Assembly (NCBI RefSeq): GCF_036785885.1
Contig: NC_092330.1
Span: forward strand, 8,962,525 to 9,026,524
Direction of reading: 5' to 3'
Source: Coffea arabica
Lineage: Eukaryota; Streptophyta; Magnoliopsida; Gentianales; Rubiaceae
DNA: 64,000 nt
Under the pieces are notes generated by a model. That model saw only the letters and a program-made list of their open reading frames with translations, was not told the DNA's origin and did no database searches. Made by a program: the position numbers and the translations under genes. Positions 35,677 through 46,828 of this stretch are shown here, piece by piece (within the stretch, counting starts at the first letter, position 1; every line of letters begins with the position of its first letter).

Positions 35677-38033
35677 AAAAAATAAATAAAATCGTTGAAT
35701 AGGTATGCTCATGCATATCTTATTTAACGTTTCAAACTTCTCAATAATATATTCGCGGCCTTTCCATATCAATTATATTTGTGCATGTAGTTAGCAGATA
35801 TTAACCTATACATCTATTATGCTGTAATTGGATGATATTATAGTGTAGAAACCTTAGAGTAAATTCTTTATTCTCTTTTAGTATCCCAGTGGTTCATGTT
35901 TATTATCTCAACACTAAGTCCCTATTTAATAATTTAATTCAATACCTAAACTTAATAAATTTACATTTTAATATGTTTAGATGTGTTTGATAGACAAAAA
36001 TCGAATATCTACATTAATTAAATTGCACTAAATTTTTTAAATGAAACTTGCTCTAAAAAATAAATAATTAGCTATTCGTTTGTCACTTATTGTGATATAT
36101 ATTCAAATGTATCAGATTTAGTATTTGACAACTCAATAACTTAATAGATTCAAATTTCAGATTTTAAATTTTAATTTTACAATACATAGCCTAAATCTAA
36201 AAACTCATTTACCAAGTCAATATCTAAAAGAATTTGAGCTCGTTTATTTATATTGTCAGTAACATTGTTTTTACTATTGTTTTGCTCCTACGCTTGTAAA
36301 AAGTTGATTTATTGTTAAAATCAATTTAAAGTTTTGAATTTTGGAATAGTACACTTGGGAATGCTTTGCAAGGATCCTTATGCAGTCTGAAGCGTTTGTA
36401 GAAAGTCCTTGTAACCGTTTGTTGTGTTAATCAAGGTTGGCCTTTTGGCTGTAATCTGTGCGTGTGTTCATTGAGTTTTGCCTAAGTGTTCTAGGTTCGA
36501 AATACTTGAGGGCAAAGTGAGTTCGCAGGCTGACTGGTAGCGACTACCAGTGCCATCACAGTACAAAACAGTGTTTGAAAATTTCATTTTGAGCAAAAAA
36601 GATTTTAGAGATGAGTTAAAAAGTTCCCCACTTAAGAAATTTTCTAGATCCGCCACTAAAATTTAGGAACCGGTTTGGAGAACATAAGGTTAACTCTTGA
36701 TGATAACTAAACTTAGCACCGACAATGTTGAACTCAATATGAGAGTAGAAGAGCAAGAAGAAATTCCTCATCCGAAAAAATGCAAAGGCTGAAAATTGGA
36801 AGTCAAATCTGCAGGACAATGTTTCATATACAGAACAACTATGCTTTAGCATTCTTTTTCAGTGCTTAAAAAAACCTTTTTTTTTTTGTTGGTTGTTTTC
36901 AAAAGGGGATGGCTTAGAGACAAGAAGTAGAGAGGGAATTTGAACCTAAGACTTTAATATCTCGGATCTCAACATGTCAGTGCTTTATTTTTCTATTGGA
37001 AACTCGTTAATGCTGTTTAGTCAGTAAAAACCAGTAAATAAATTCATGGCTGTTACATTTTTTTTTTTGAGCTAGAGATTTGATGGAACTTGCTTTGATG
37101 GCTGCATTTAATCTTGCAGTATTATGTAGACTAGATCGGTAAATACACAGTCGAATGTTGCCAGGAACAACCGAGAGTAATTACAGTAGAAAATTGATTC
37201 AGTAATGAAAGTTATAGAAATTTGACTTTAAAAATGTCCACGGCATTTTCCAAACTATTATGGTACCTGAACCCAGTTACATATTATGCTGAATCTCATA
37301 TACACCATCAGACAGACATGTTATCATTAAGAATAAAATTTGTTGATTCCCAATTAAATATTTTAGAACTAAAGGAAAAAAAGCACAAAATAAAAATAAT
37401 GAAAAATAAAATGAAGTTTAAAAGAAAAGGACAAACGCAACGGTGGGGGAAAGCACAAGTTAAAAAGCTACCAGTAAATAGGGGGAGCAAATGTACTTTT
37501 TTGTTTTTTTTGGGGTTCTCCCCTAAAACTTGTCAAGATATTGCCTCTATAGTCCAGTTCTTCCTTTACAATCTTTTGTTCTAGATTCTTTTTCTACTTA
37601 TTTGTATTGCTTATTTATTTTTTCTCCAATTATGCATTTATCCTAAACTAAAAGAAACTCCCCAGGAGCCCATACTTATAAAGCAACCAAGGAACCAGGG
37701 CTTTTCTTGTGTCATTTTAAGTGCTACGATCTATTTGGAATTTTTCCAAAAAAACAGAAAAAAAATGATGTACGTAGGGGAAAAAAGGGTTGTACTTACG
37801 GGTAAAAAAGTTGTACTTATACAAGAAAGCAAATATAGAAATTATTATAGACACTAAAAAACACAAAGAGAGCAGTGCCTCGTGCAAGGGCTTTTTCTTA
37901 AACATTTCTACCAAAAATATGAAGACTTCATGATGCTGGAAAAATGAGTGCATGGTAACTATACTCGCCTTTGGAAGACTGTAACAAGATAAAAGAACAA
38001 GGGGAAATCGTTCTTCTCGAGAAGCCTAAGGCA
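35677..38033. other. AT-rich intergenic DNA, no gene recognised
   Basis: Small ORFs on both strands (for example 37222-37584) have biased, lysine- or phenylalanine-rich composition typical of AT-rich non-coding DNA. No transposon ends or RNA genes recognised. Confidence 0.45.
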
Positions 38034-38148
38034 AATGGTTGGAGGGTGAATTCTTAGTTTGTGATGGAAAAAAAAAAGAATTCTACAACGAGGGCGTTTC
38101 CTGGAGGGATTTCTGTAAATGGGGGTCTTCGCATTCTGAGAATGCGAG

Positions 38149-38185
38149 CTCAAAATGCGAGCTCAATTGGAGCTCGCATTTTGAG
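38149..38185. repeat. perfect hairpin in left MULE terminal repeat
   Basis: Two 16-base arms (CTCAAAATGCGAGCTC and its exact complement) separated by five bases. Further AATGCGAGCTC copies flank it up to about 38200. Confidence 0.9.
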
Positions 38186-38832
38186 AATGCGAGCTCAGTG
38201 AGCTCCCACTACCCAGCGCCAAGACCCCATTTCAACTTCAGTATGTCAGATGTTGTGTAACCGGTGATTTTTATCTAAAAATATCTACATTCGCATCAAT
38301 TGTAAAAGGTAAAACACGCAAGATTTAATCGCTAGATATTTGATTTCTTTTCCTTTTCAACTACCAAACAAATAACATGCACCTCATAAAAATAACTTAT
38401 ATAATTTTTAATTAGCATTGCGTTATGGAATTTCTAAAATTACAATAAAAAAATTGTAACAGATATTAATGACTATTAATTATTAGATTCTTATAACTAA
38501 TATTCATCGTTGTCAACAAATAAATACGATTCATTAATAACAAAGGAAAATTAGAATTTGATAAATAAATTTATTTCACAAAAAAGGATCAAAAGTTAGT
38601 ATTTTATTCATAAAATATAGTCAACACCTTACATGTTAATAATTTCATTCTATTTTTACATTGATCTAATTTATTTCCACCATTTAAATGTATTATAATA
38701 AAATAACGTATTTCATAAATTTTTTTTAAGGAATGCGAACGCGCATGTGACATCTTAAAACATTTTGTTTTAATACAAAAATATAAATCTCTGCCTTCAA
38801 AAAAAAAAAAGAAAAAAAATTTGCATCTCTGT

Positions 38833-38903
38833 AATGCGAGCTCTGTTGAGAGCTCGCATTCGTGAAATGCGAACTCTCCTGAGCTCGCATTTCACGAATG
38901 CGA
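38833..38903. repeat. overlapping hairpins in right MULE terminal repeat
   Basis: Arms of 11 bases around a 6-base loop at 38833-38860, and perfect arms of 19 bases around a 12-base loop at 38854-38903. The two structures share bases, so they are alternatives. Confidence 0.9.
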
Positions 38904-38995
38904 AGACCCCCCGACAGAATTTCTCGCCACAATCACCCCTTTTGTAGAATTTTTTTAAAATTCATCACAAACTTAGAAATTTCTCAATGGTTGGA

Positions 38996-39677
38996 ACTCA
39001 AACCTGCATTTTTTTCATTCATTATGTTCAAGCCCATTTGGTAGTACACCAAAATTAAATTCAATTTTGGGGTGTACACCTTTCCATTTTTAATTCCTCA
39101 GGACATACAAATTAGTTAAATTTTCTTATTGATTGCAGGAACTTAATTGGCGACACAAGTAGGAGCTGTAGACTTATTCTTCATGTAGGGACCTTTATTT
39201 AATTTTGTAGAGCATTATCAAGTCCATAATCTCTTGGGTGTCAATTCAACAATTACAGTGCCAACATGGGGAGTAGTAATTGTGATTACTAGAGGTTTAT
39301 CTAAAACTGCACTATAAGCTTGTATAACAGTAGAATAATATTTTATGTGTGTACTATTATACAACTAATATGACATTCATATAGATAAGCAGTTCAAACA
39401 GAAAATTTGAAGCTCGTACTTCGTGTTTTTAACATTTTACAATTTTTGAGGATTTTATCTAATTTTGGGTTTGTCCAGCGGGTGCCCCAGGGGCAATTGT
39501 TAAGATATATTTTCAAGTATCATATTTTTTAAGATATAAGATTAATTTAAAAAAGTAAATAAATGCAAGATAGGGTTGATAAGATTAAAGAGGGAAAGTA
39601 GATAAAAGTTGGGGAGGATAATAATTATTAGTATATGTATATACATAATTGATTAGGTGAATGTTATGTATATTAAT
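38996..39677. other. intergenic DNA between MULE and LINE2
   Basis: No open frame, repeat boundary or RNA gene recognised. Confidence 0.4.
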
Positions 39678-39705
39678 GAGTGCATTATGTATATTCATGT
39701 GATTG

Positions 39706-41599
39706 GAACGCGGCTCAAGATGGATAGTTGGATTGTGAATAATGAGGATTCTATTTGGGTGTTTTATCGGAACTCATTTATTTGTAGCGTTGTGGGAGAG
39801 TCCTCTCTGCACTTGCCTCTTAAAATTACCTCTCAGCTTCTGTTAGGTCCAGTTTATTTTTCTTTTATCCATGCAAAATGCACTGAGCAGGAACGCACCT
39901 TGCTTTGGTCGGCATTATTAGTGGAAAATCCGGTGGAGTCCCCTTGGATGTTGGTAGGGGATTTCAATGTCATAGTTAGCACGGAGGAAAAGCGGGGCTG
40001 CGTACCCTTCCGACCAGAGGAAGGAGTGGAGTTTAGAACATTCATGTCAATGGCTGGTGTTTTTTATGCTGGTTTTTCGGGGTCCCCCTTTACATGGTGT
40101 AATAATAGGGGGGATTGGCTCGAATTTGGAAACGTCTAGACCGAATGATTGTTAATCAGACGGCTCTCCTCTCGGGGGTTCATTTTCGGGTTCAACATCT
40201 AGGAAGGGAGCCATCGGATCACACTTCCCTTCTACTCTCGACTTCGACAAGGCTCGATAACAAGCCTAAACCCTTTAGATTCTTGAACATTTGGACGTCC
40301 AAGCTTGAGCTGCTGGATGTCATTTGGAAAAGTTGGGCAGTTCCTTGTCCTGGATGGCCATTACAACATTTGGCTGCTAAACTGCGAATTGTTAAACGAG
40401 ACATACAGGTTTGGTCCCGGGAGGAGTTTGGTAATATTTTTGATGCGGTGAAGCAGGCCGAGGACACAGTTGCATTTGCTAAGGATGCGTTTGACAACGA
40501 GCCATCTCAGCCGCATTGGGTCGCACTTCAGGAAGCTCGGGCTGAATTGAGGAGGGCTCTGGTAAGGGAAGAAGGGTATTGGAAGCAAAAGGCAAGGGTT
40601 AAATGGCTTAAGGATGGGGACAAAAACTCAAAGTACTTTCATTCGGTAGTGGCGGAGAGAAGAGCTAAGTCGATCATACATCGAATTAAGAATGGCCAAG
40701 GGGAGTGGATATCGGATGAAGGTCAGGTCTCTGCAGTCGCAGTGGAGTTCTTTAAAGCCTTGCTCACGGCTGAGCCTGTCGGGGGGCCTTCGAATATATT
40801 GGACGTGATTCCTAAGGTTGTCTCGGATGCCCAAAACGCTGACCTCGTGCATGATCCATCTCGCGATGAGATAAGGGAGGTGGTATTTGCGATGGATGGG
40901 GAGAGTGCGGCTGGTCCAGATGGTTTTACAGGTATGTTCTTTACCTTTGCGTGGGAGGTGGTGGGCGACAATTTATGTGAAGCAGTGCTTAGCTTCTTTT
41001 GTGGGCATGAGTTGCCGAAGAGTATTTCCTCGATGTTGATTATGCTGCTTCCCAAGGTCAATTTTCCTCAAGACTTTAGTCAATTTCGACCGATAAGTCT
41101 TTGTAACTTCGTCAATAAAGTTATCTCGAAACTTTTGGCAGTTCGCCTGGCAAAGGTGCTTCCGAGTGTTATCTCGCCGCAACAAAGTGGTTTTGTCAAG
41201 GGCAGGCAGATTTTTGATAATTTTTTGTTGGCCTAGGAGTTGGTATCTGAGAGTTGGCGGGCGAATAGAGAGGGAAATGTGGTGCTGAAGTTGGATATGG
41301 CCAAGGCTTATGACAGAGTCTCTTGGCCTTTCTTGTTACAAGTGTTACGTAGGTTTGGGTTTGGAGAGATGTGGATTGATATGATTTGGAGACTGATTTC
41401 GAATGTGTGGTTTTCGGTTATAGTCAATGGTGCGCCACAAGGTTTCTTCAAATCTAGTCGTGGGCTGCGACAGGGGGATCCTATTTCTCCAGCTCTGTTC
41501 GTGATCAGTGCCGAAGTCTCCTCTCGCCTTTTGAATTCGCTGCTGTATTCCAGGAACTTTAGGCCTTTTAGGGTCTCACAGGGGCGCCCAAATGTTACC
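39706..41599 (+). pseudogene. LINE2 ORF2, endonuclease and first half of RT
   Basis: First frame (to 40137) gives SIWVFYRN, GDFNVIV and SPFTWCNN of the endonuclease. After a one-base frameshift at about 40108 the second frame (from about 40115) gives ARIWKRLDR, EPSDHTSLLL and, in RT, AGPDGFTGMFFTFAWE, FRPISLCNF and QQSGFVKGR. A TAG follows at 41234-41236, then KLDMAKAYDRVSW and GLRQGDPISPALF in the same frame up to the E1 junction. The next residues expected are those of the catalytic YADD box, which lie beyond E1 at 59370. Confidence 0.88.
41595..41599. repeat. E1 target-site duplication TTACC, left copy
   Basis: TTACC repeated at 59356-59360; removal of E1 and one copy brings the LINE2 RT frame together. 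Confidence 0.9.
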
Positions 41600-43285
41600 T
41601 GATAAGTGAATATTTAACGTACATTTTGTATGAATTTGGCATTAATTTTTGGTATGTTCTGAGAAGATTAAGCCATATTTGAACTCTTTTGGTGATAATT
41701 GCTTAAATATTGATTAAGGTTTCAAAAATTGATAAATGAGTGAATTAATGCGTTAATCTTGTGAATTTGTGAAGGTAATTGATGTATGAAATTCATGCAC
41801 AAGTTCAAAGGAATATAAGGGTCATCCAGAGGACAAAGTACACAAGAAATTGGGAGCAAAAAAATGAAGAAAAAGAGAAGAAGTGAAAAACTGGAAAATT
41901 GCTCAACAAGGATCCGAGCTCGGATCCGTGTGTATAAGAGAGATCCGACCCCTCGTCTGTACTTCTGGCGGAGAGCATCCGAGGTCAGGACGATCCGACC
42001 TCGGATCCATTATGAAATCCCTCGGATCCTGAAGATCCGAGCTCGGATCCATTTTCACTCCTCGGATCCGAGGCTCGGATCTGTCTCTTTCCTCAGCAAG
42101 TGCAACAGCCGTTTTTCTTTACCTTTTTCACAACTTTCCAGCTATTTTGAGGGACAGAAATCGGTGGCACATGCGTCTGCAACAAAAGAGAAGACCAAAT
42201 GAGTATGGAAAAAAGGAAATATCATATCTTTGACTTCTTTTTACAAAATCTGAGTGGAGGAAATTATGAAGTGAGAGGAATGGAATTTCTTCCACCTTTT
42301 ATGCAGAAACACTGAGGAGAAGCAGGGGAATTACCATACGTAGCTAGTTTTCTTTCTTGTATCTAGTTTTCTCTCTAGATAGGAGTTCTTGGAGAAGTAC
42401 TTGGAGAGTTTCACATATAATCATATTGTGCAAGAACATAGCAAGAATTGGAGAGCTTCACCTTCAATTGGCTAAGCTTTCTTTTATCTTTCTTATACTT
42501 GTACTTTATGAGGTTTTGCATTAATAAACTTGTGAGTTTGATTGTTAAATCATTCATGAGTAGCTAAACTCCTTCATCTAGGGAGTGGATGAAACTTATG
42601 GCTAAATAGTATAAATTGAATGTGATTTACACTTGTTATATCTTGTATTAACTTGTCTACTTGTGTAGCTGTGATTACTTGCTATTGATTGATCACCAAT
42701 AGTTTGGTTATAGTTGTTATTGTTCAATGAGAATTGGTAATAACAATGGAAACACATGAGTAGAGCTTGAGTTGTATGTTCATGAAAATAGAGATACACT
42801 TAGGTGGATTACTTAGCATTTCATGAAATAAAACAGAGTAGTAGTAGTATTTCACCATGAAAATAGGGAAATCTATATTGCTTTAGGCCATTTCATCATG
42901 AAAATGAGACTTGGAAACTTTGGAAATGAATCTCTGGTTAAGCAAGAATAATAGCAAGAAGTAAATCCATTCATTTGTGTTGTTTATGCCATAAGTGGAA
43001 TCTACATCCCTAGAATCTTCCTTAAGTGAAATTTCTCTATTTGCATTCAGCATTTGTTAAACTAGATTTGTATATCAGATTTGTAGATTACAGCATTAGA
43101 TTTTCTCTGCTCAAATTAATGGTTAGTCTAAATAATAGAGAAAATAAGGGCTTAGTAATTGTTTGAATTGCTCCTCGTGGGATCGACCCGATATACATCT
43201 TGTACTACAATTGCGACCTGTATACTTGCAGTCCAACGGGTGTAAAATCGGAATTAAACTTGCATTGATACAAAATATCCCGTCA
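41600..43285 (+). repeat. E1 5' LTR
   Basis: TGATAAGTG...CCCGTCA. A cluster of GATCCGAG/CTCGGATC motifs, including the perfect 18-bp palindrome GGATCCGAGCTCGGATCC at 41910-41927, lies at about 41905-42090. GGGATCGACCCGATATA near the 3' end is shared with E2 and E3. Short ORFs inside recur in every LTR copy and are not genes. Confidence 0.95.
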
Positions 43286-43291
43286 AGTTTT

Positions 43292-43309
43292 TGGCGCCGC
43301 TGCCGGGGA
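43292..43309 (+). other. E1 primer binding site, tRNA-Asp
   Basis: TGGCGCCGCTGCCGGGGA, six bases after the LTR, matching the complement of plant tRNA-Asp with one mismatch (C for T at the tenth base). E2 and E3 carry the perfect site. Confidence 0.88.
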
Positions 43310-43451
43310 GCGGCAATATTAGAGCCTAATCAACTCTATTAATTTAGACAGATTTATTTTTATTAATTGAGCTGACTATATTTAATCTTTTATTGTAATC
43401 AGTTTTTGACCATTGAAGTTGCATAATATCCCTTATTTCTGTTTGTAGTGT

Positions 43452-46004
43452 ATGCACCGGGAGTCTCGAGAAGTCGCACCCTTCGATCCAGAAATTGAGA
43501 GGACACTACGTAGACAAAGGAGGCACACACAACAGCAAGAGGAACAAGAGATTTGGCAATCAATAGAGGAAATTTTGATAGAACTACCGTTTGAAGAAGA
43601 AATGGCCGAAAACGAAGCAAATAGGCGAGTTCTACGAGATTTTGCTCTACCGGGAACACAAGGATCTCAAACAAGTATAGTAAGGCCTACGGTAAATGCT
43701 AACAATTTTGAGATTAAACCATCACTTATTCAAATGGTTCAACAATCTCAATTTGGAGGTAATGCAGTAGAAGATCCTAATACACACTTAGCTACATTCT
43801 TGGAAATATGTGATACAATTAAAATGAATGGAGTTAGTGATGATGCTATAAGGTTACGGTTGTTCCCATTTTCATTGAGAGATAAGGCCAAACTTTGGCT
43901 ACACTCTCATGCTCCTAATACTTTCACCGGATGGGATGATTTATCAAGAGCATTCTTAAATAAGTATTTTCCACCAGGTAAGACTGCTAAACTAAGAATG
44001 GATATCACTAGTTTTAGCCAAATGGAAGGTGAATCATTATATGAGGCATGGGAAAGGTTTAGAGATTTGCTTCGGAAATGTCCACATCATGGACTGCCGG
44101 AGTGGTTAATCATACAAACCTTCTATAATGGTTTAGTTTTTTCTACTAAAACTATAATCGATGCAGCTACAGGTGGAGCTTTAATGGGTAAATCACCCCA
44201 AGAAGCTCATAATTTGATAGAAGAAATGGCAGCAAATAACTACCAATGGGCCAATGAGAGAGGTAATACAAGACGTCACGCAGGTATGATAGAAATGGAC
44301 ACTCTCAATATGCTGAGTGCTCAAATGAATAATGTGATGAAATTGCTAAGTAGACAAGGTGGAGTTGGTCCAAGTTCATCTAATGCACACGTAGCTTGTT
44401 GCTCTTTCTGTGGAGGTGAACATGATATTAATGAGTGTGTTGATTCTGAGCAGGTACAATTTGTCAATAATTACAACCGAAATGCTCCAAATAATCCTTA
44501 CTCGAATACTTACAATCCGGGGTGGAGAAATCATCCAAACTTTGGATGGAAAGATCAAGGCAATCAACAAAGGCCAACCAATCCGCCGGGATTTCAACCA
44601 AGGCAACCACAGGCTGAAACTAAACCAAGTTGGGAGATCGTGGTGGAAAAACTTGCTAAGGTGACTTCGGATAGATTCGAGCGAGTTGAGGGGCGGTTGG
44701 ACCAATTAGCTGGGATGTACAGAAACTTGGAGGTTCAAATTGGTCAAATTGCCAATGTGATCAACAATAGAAACCCTGGTGAATTACCAAGTAAAACCGA
44801 AGTGAATCCGAGAGAGCTTGTCAAGGCAATCATTCTTAGAAGCGGTAAAACGGTTGAGGGATTCGATTTTGAAAATTCAGGTTGTGAAAAAGACAAGAAG
44901 CAAGCAATTGAAGGGGAGCAAGAAAGTCAAAATGATCATGTTATCATTGATATTGATGCACTTCATCCCAAATTAAATTCTAATGTGATACCTTTTCCTC
45001 ACAGGTTGAAGAAAGATGGACAGGATCGGGAGTTTGAAAAGTTCTTCAAAATGTTTAAACAATTGCACATTAACATTCCTGTCATTGATGCTATAACACA
45101 GATTCCCTCTTATGCACGTTTCTTGAAAGACATCATGTCAAAGAAGAGGAAAATTGTAGATAATGAGATGATAGCATTAACGGAAGAGTGTAGTGCATTG
45201 ATTAAGAATAAACTCCCTCCTAAATTGAAAGATCCGGGAAGTTTTTCTATTCCTTGCACTATTGGTCAATTGCATTTTTCTAATGCTTTATGTGATTTAG
45301 GTGCAAGTGTGTCACTTATGCCGTTATCGGTTGCCCGGAGATTGGGACTTCAAGAGCTAAAAGCTACCAATATTACATTACAATTGGCGGATCGGTCAAT
45401 CACACGTCCCATGGGTATTTTGGAAAATGTGCTCATAAAGGTAAGACAATCTATAATACCTGTGGATTTTGTTGTCTTAGATATTGAAGAAGATGTGAGA
45501 ATGCCAATTATTCTAGGACGACCGTTTTTAGCCACTGCACGAACTATAATTGATGTAGAAAAAGGTAAGCTTATATTACGGATTAATGGTGAGGAATTGG
45601 AATTCAATTTGGATAATAAAGAAGGAAATATAGAGCCTACTGCTCTTGTTTCTAATATGCCATATGATGAAAAGGTTAACCAAGAAAGGACCGAAAAAGT
45701 TAAATTTATAAATGTCCTTGGTACTAACTTTCATGGTGTAGGAACAAAGGAGGAGAAGATAAGGATGGAAGTTGGCTTAATAAATTCGCCATTCCATGAA
45801 GAAAATGGTGAAAAGTTGAGCCAATTCAGAAAAGACAAGCAAAATCCACTCCAAGGTGAAGTTGAGCCTCTCTATGACAAGTCTAATATTCCTCCTTGGC
45901 ATTTGAGGAAATTGGACTATGAAGATCAATGCATGGTTCACCACATGGTGGATTGGCTCGGGAGTTTCGACCCATGGGGAGAAAATCTCTCTCTAATGCT
46001 CTAA
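43452..46004 (+). CDS. E1 gag-protease polyprotein
   Basis: 850 codons, intact. Approximate layout: N-terminal acidic/basic region 1-95; retrotransposon gag capsid domain 95-240 (LWLHSHAPNTFTGWDDLS, FLNKYFPPG); zinc knuckle CSFCGGEHDINEC near 316 (CX2CX3HX4C, the Athila form); Gln/Pro-rich linker; the PSWEIVVEKLAKVTSDRFE helix; aspartic protease with CDLGASVSLMP near 615 and IILGRPFL near 687. Instead of continuing into RT it ends with a lineage-specific tail (PPWHLRKLDYEDQ, DWLGSFDPWGENLSLML). The product would form particles and cleave itself but cannot copy RNA. The ATG matches the E3 start and lies three bases after a TTTGTAG acceptor-like site. Confidence 0.93.
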   Translation: MHRESREVAPFDPEIERTLRRQRRHTQQQEEQEIWQSIEEILIELPFEEEMAENEANRRVLRDFALPGTQGSQTSIVRPTVNANNFEIKPSLIQMVQQSQFGGNAVEDPNTHLATFLEICDTIKMNGVSDDAIRLRLFPFSLRDKAKLWLHSHAPNTFTGWDDLSRAFLNKYFPPGKTAKLRMDITSFSQMEGESLYEAWERFRDLLRKCPHHGLPEWLIIQTFYNGLVFSTKTIIDAATGGALMGKSPQEAHNLIEEMAANNYQWANERGNTRRHAGMIEMDTLNMLSAQMNNVMKLLSRQGGVGPSSSNAHVACCSFCGGEHDINECVDSEQVQFVNNYNRNAPNNPYSNTYNPGWRNHPNFGWKDQGNQQRPTNPPGFQPRQPQAETKPSWEIVVEKLAKVTSDRFERVEGRLDQLAGMYRNLEVQIGQIANVINNRNPGELPSKTEVNPRELVKAIILRSGKTVEGFDFENSGCEKDKKQAIEGEQESQNDHVIIDIDALHPKLNSNVIPFPHRLKKDGQDREFEKFFKMFKQLHINIPVIDAITQIPSYARFLKDIMSKKRKIVDNEMIALTEECSALIKNKLPPKLKDPGSFSIPCTIGQLHFSNALCDLGASVSLMPLSVARRLGLQELKATNITLQLADRSITRPMGILENVLIKVRQSIIPVDFVVLDIEEDVRMPIILGRPFLATARTIIDVEKGKLILRINGEELEFNLDNKEGNIEPTALVSNMPYDEKVNQERTEKVKFINVLGTNFHGVGTKEEKIRMEVGLINSPFHEENGEKLSQFRKDKQNPLQGEVEPLYDKSNIPPWHLRKLDYEDQCMVHHMVDWLGSFDPWGENLSLML

Positions 46005-46022
46005 AGTGATTCAACTTTTTCA

Positions 46023-46071
46023 GTCGAGCCAACGACTATAAACAAAAGCGCTTGTTGGGAGGCAACCCAAT
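46023..46071 (+). promoter_or_regulatory. conserved post-gag block (E1 copy)
   Basis: Starts 19 bases after the gag stop. GTCGAGCCAACGAC forms a small hairpin, followed by AAAAGCGCTT and TTGGGAGGCAACCCAA, a second hairpin. The same 49-base block with three differences follows the E2 gag stop at 50025-50073. Its role is unknown; location suggests a signal in the genomic RNA. Confidence 0.7.
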
Positions 46072-46828
46072 AATAATTATGTATTTGTGTGTTTTTATGT
46101 GTTTCTTACATTTTGGTGTGATTTAATTAACTAATTAGATGTATTTCACTTGTTTGTAGGAGATACGGGAGTTTTATCATCCATCTTGGAGGTGCACTTG
46201 AAGAACATGTTGGCAGGGAGTTTTTCTTACCAAATTGTGTTTTAAGTGATTAAAATTTCTATGCCTATACATACATTGTGCATTTCAAGTATATTTAAGT
46301 GAGTTTTGGTGATATCATGGTTATAAAGGCTCATGGACTCATTTGATATACATTTAATGCTCAAAAATGCCATTTTAGTGTAAAAATGCAAAAATGATCA
46401 AAGAACCTCACCCCTCGATTTTCAATGTAGATGTGTTTGTTGTGTTTCGAGAGGTTGGATATTATGTTTATGGTATATTACATGTGCATGGGACGTTGGA
46501 ATTGAGAAAAGGGATGTCCAATGTGTAATTTGGAATTGGCAGAAAAAGGGAGAAAAAGTTTGAAAAAAATTGCAGTTTCTGCAATTTGTTGCAGAGACAC
46601 AAGGATCCGAGCTCGGATCCTAAAAAGCCCAGACAGATCCGACCGCGGATCCATCGATCCGAGCTCGGATCCATTCCAACCCAGACAGATCCGAGGGCTC
46701 GTCTGTATTTATGTTGGGGCTGATCCGAGCCTTGACGGATCCGAGGCCTTCCAGAACAGATCCGACCTCGGATCCGTTCGCGATAAGAAAGGAAACGAGG
46801 CCTCGGTTCCTCATTTTCCAGCTCCTTT
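46072..46828 (+). other. E1 spacer with palindrome cluster
   Basis: Non-coding stretch between gag and the E2 insertion. At about 46602-46780 lie several GATCCGAG/CTCGGATC motifs, including GGATCCGAGCTCGGATCC at 46603-46620. The order of motifs and the phrase CTCGTCTGTA follow the cluster in the E1 LTR, so the two look like diverged duplicates. TTTGTAG near 46160 is another acceptor-like site. Left TSD of E2 (CCTTT) at 46824-46828. Confidence 0.7.

Larger units (their letters stand above)
38044..38985. mobile_element. non-autonomous Mutator-like element (MULE/MITE type)
   Basis: 942 bp flanked by the 10-bp direct repeat AATGGTTGGA (38034-38043 and 38986-38995), a size typical of MULEs (8-11 bp). 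Terminal inverted repeats of about 105 bp (38044-38151 and 38881-38985) share TAGTTTGTGATG/TAAGTTTGTGATG, AATTCTACAA and GGGGTCTTCGCATT. By eye they are about 70% identical. There is no transposase; the interior is AT-rich. The inner part of each terminal repeat is packed with (A)ATGCGAGCTC motifs in both orientations forming long hairpins. Confidence 0.82.
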
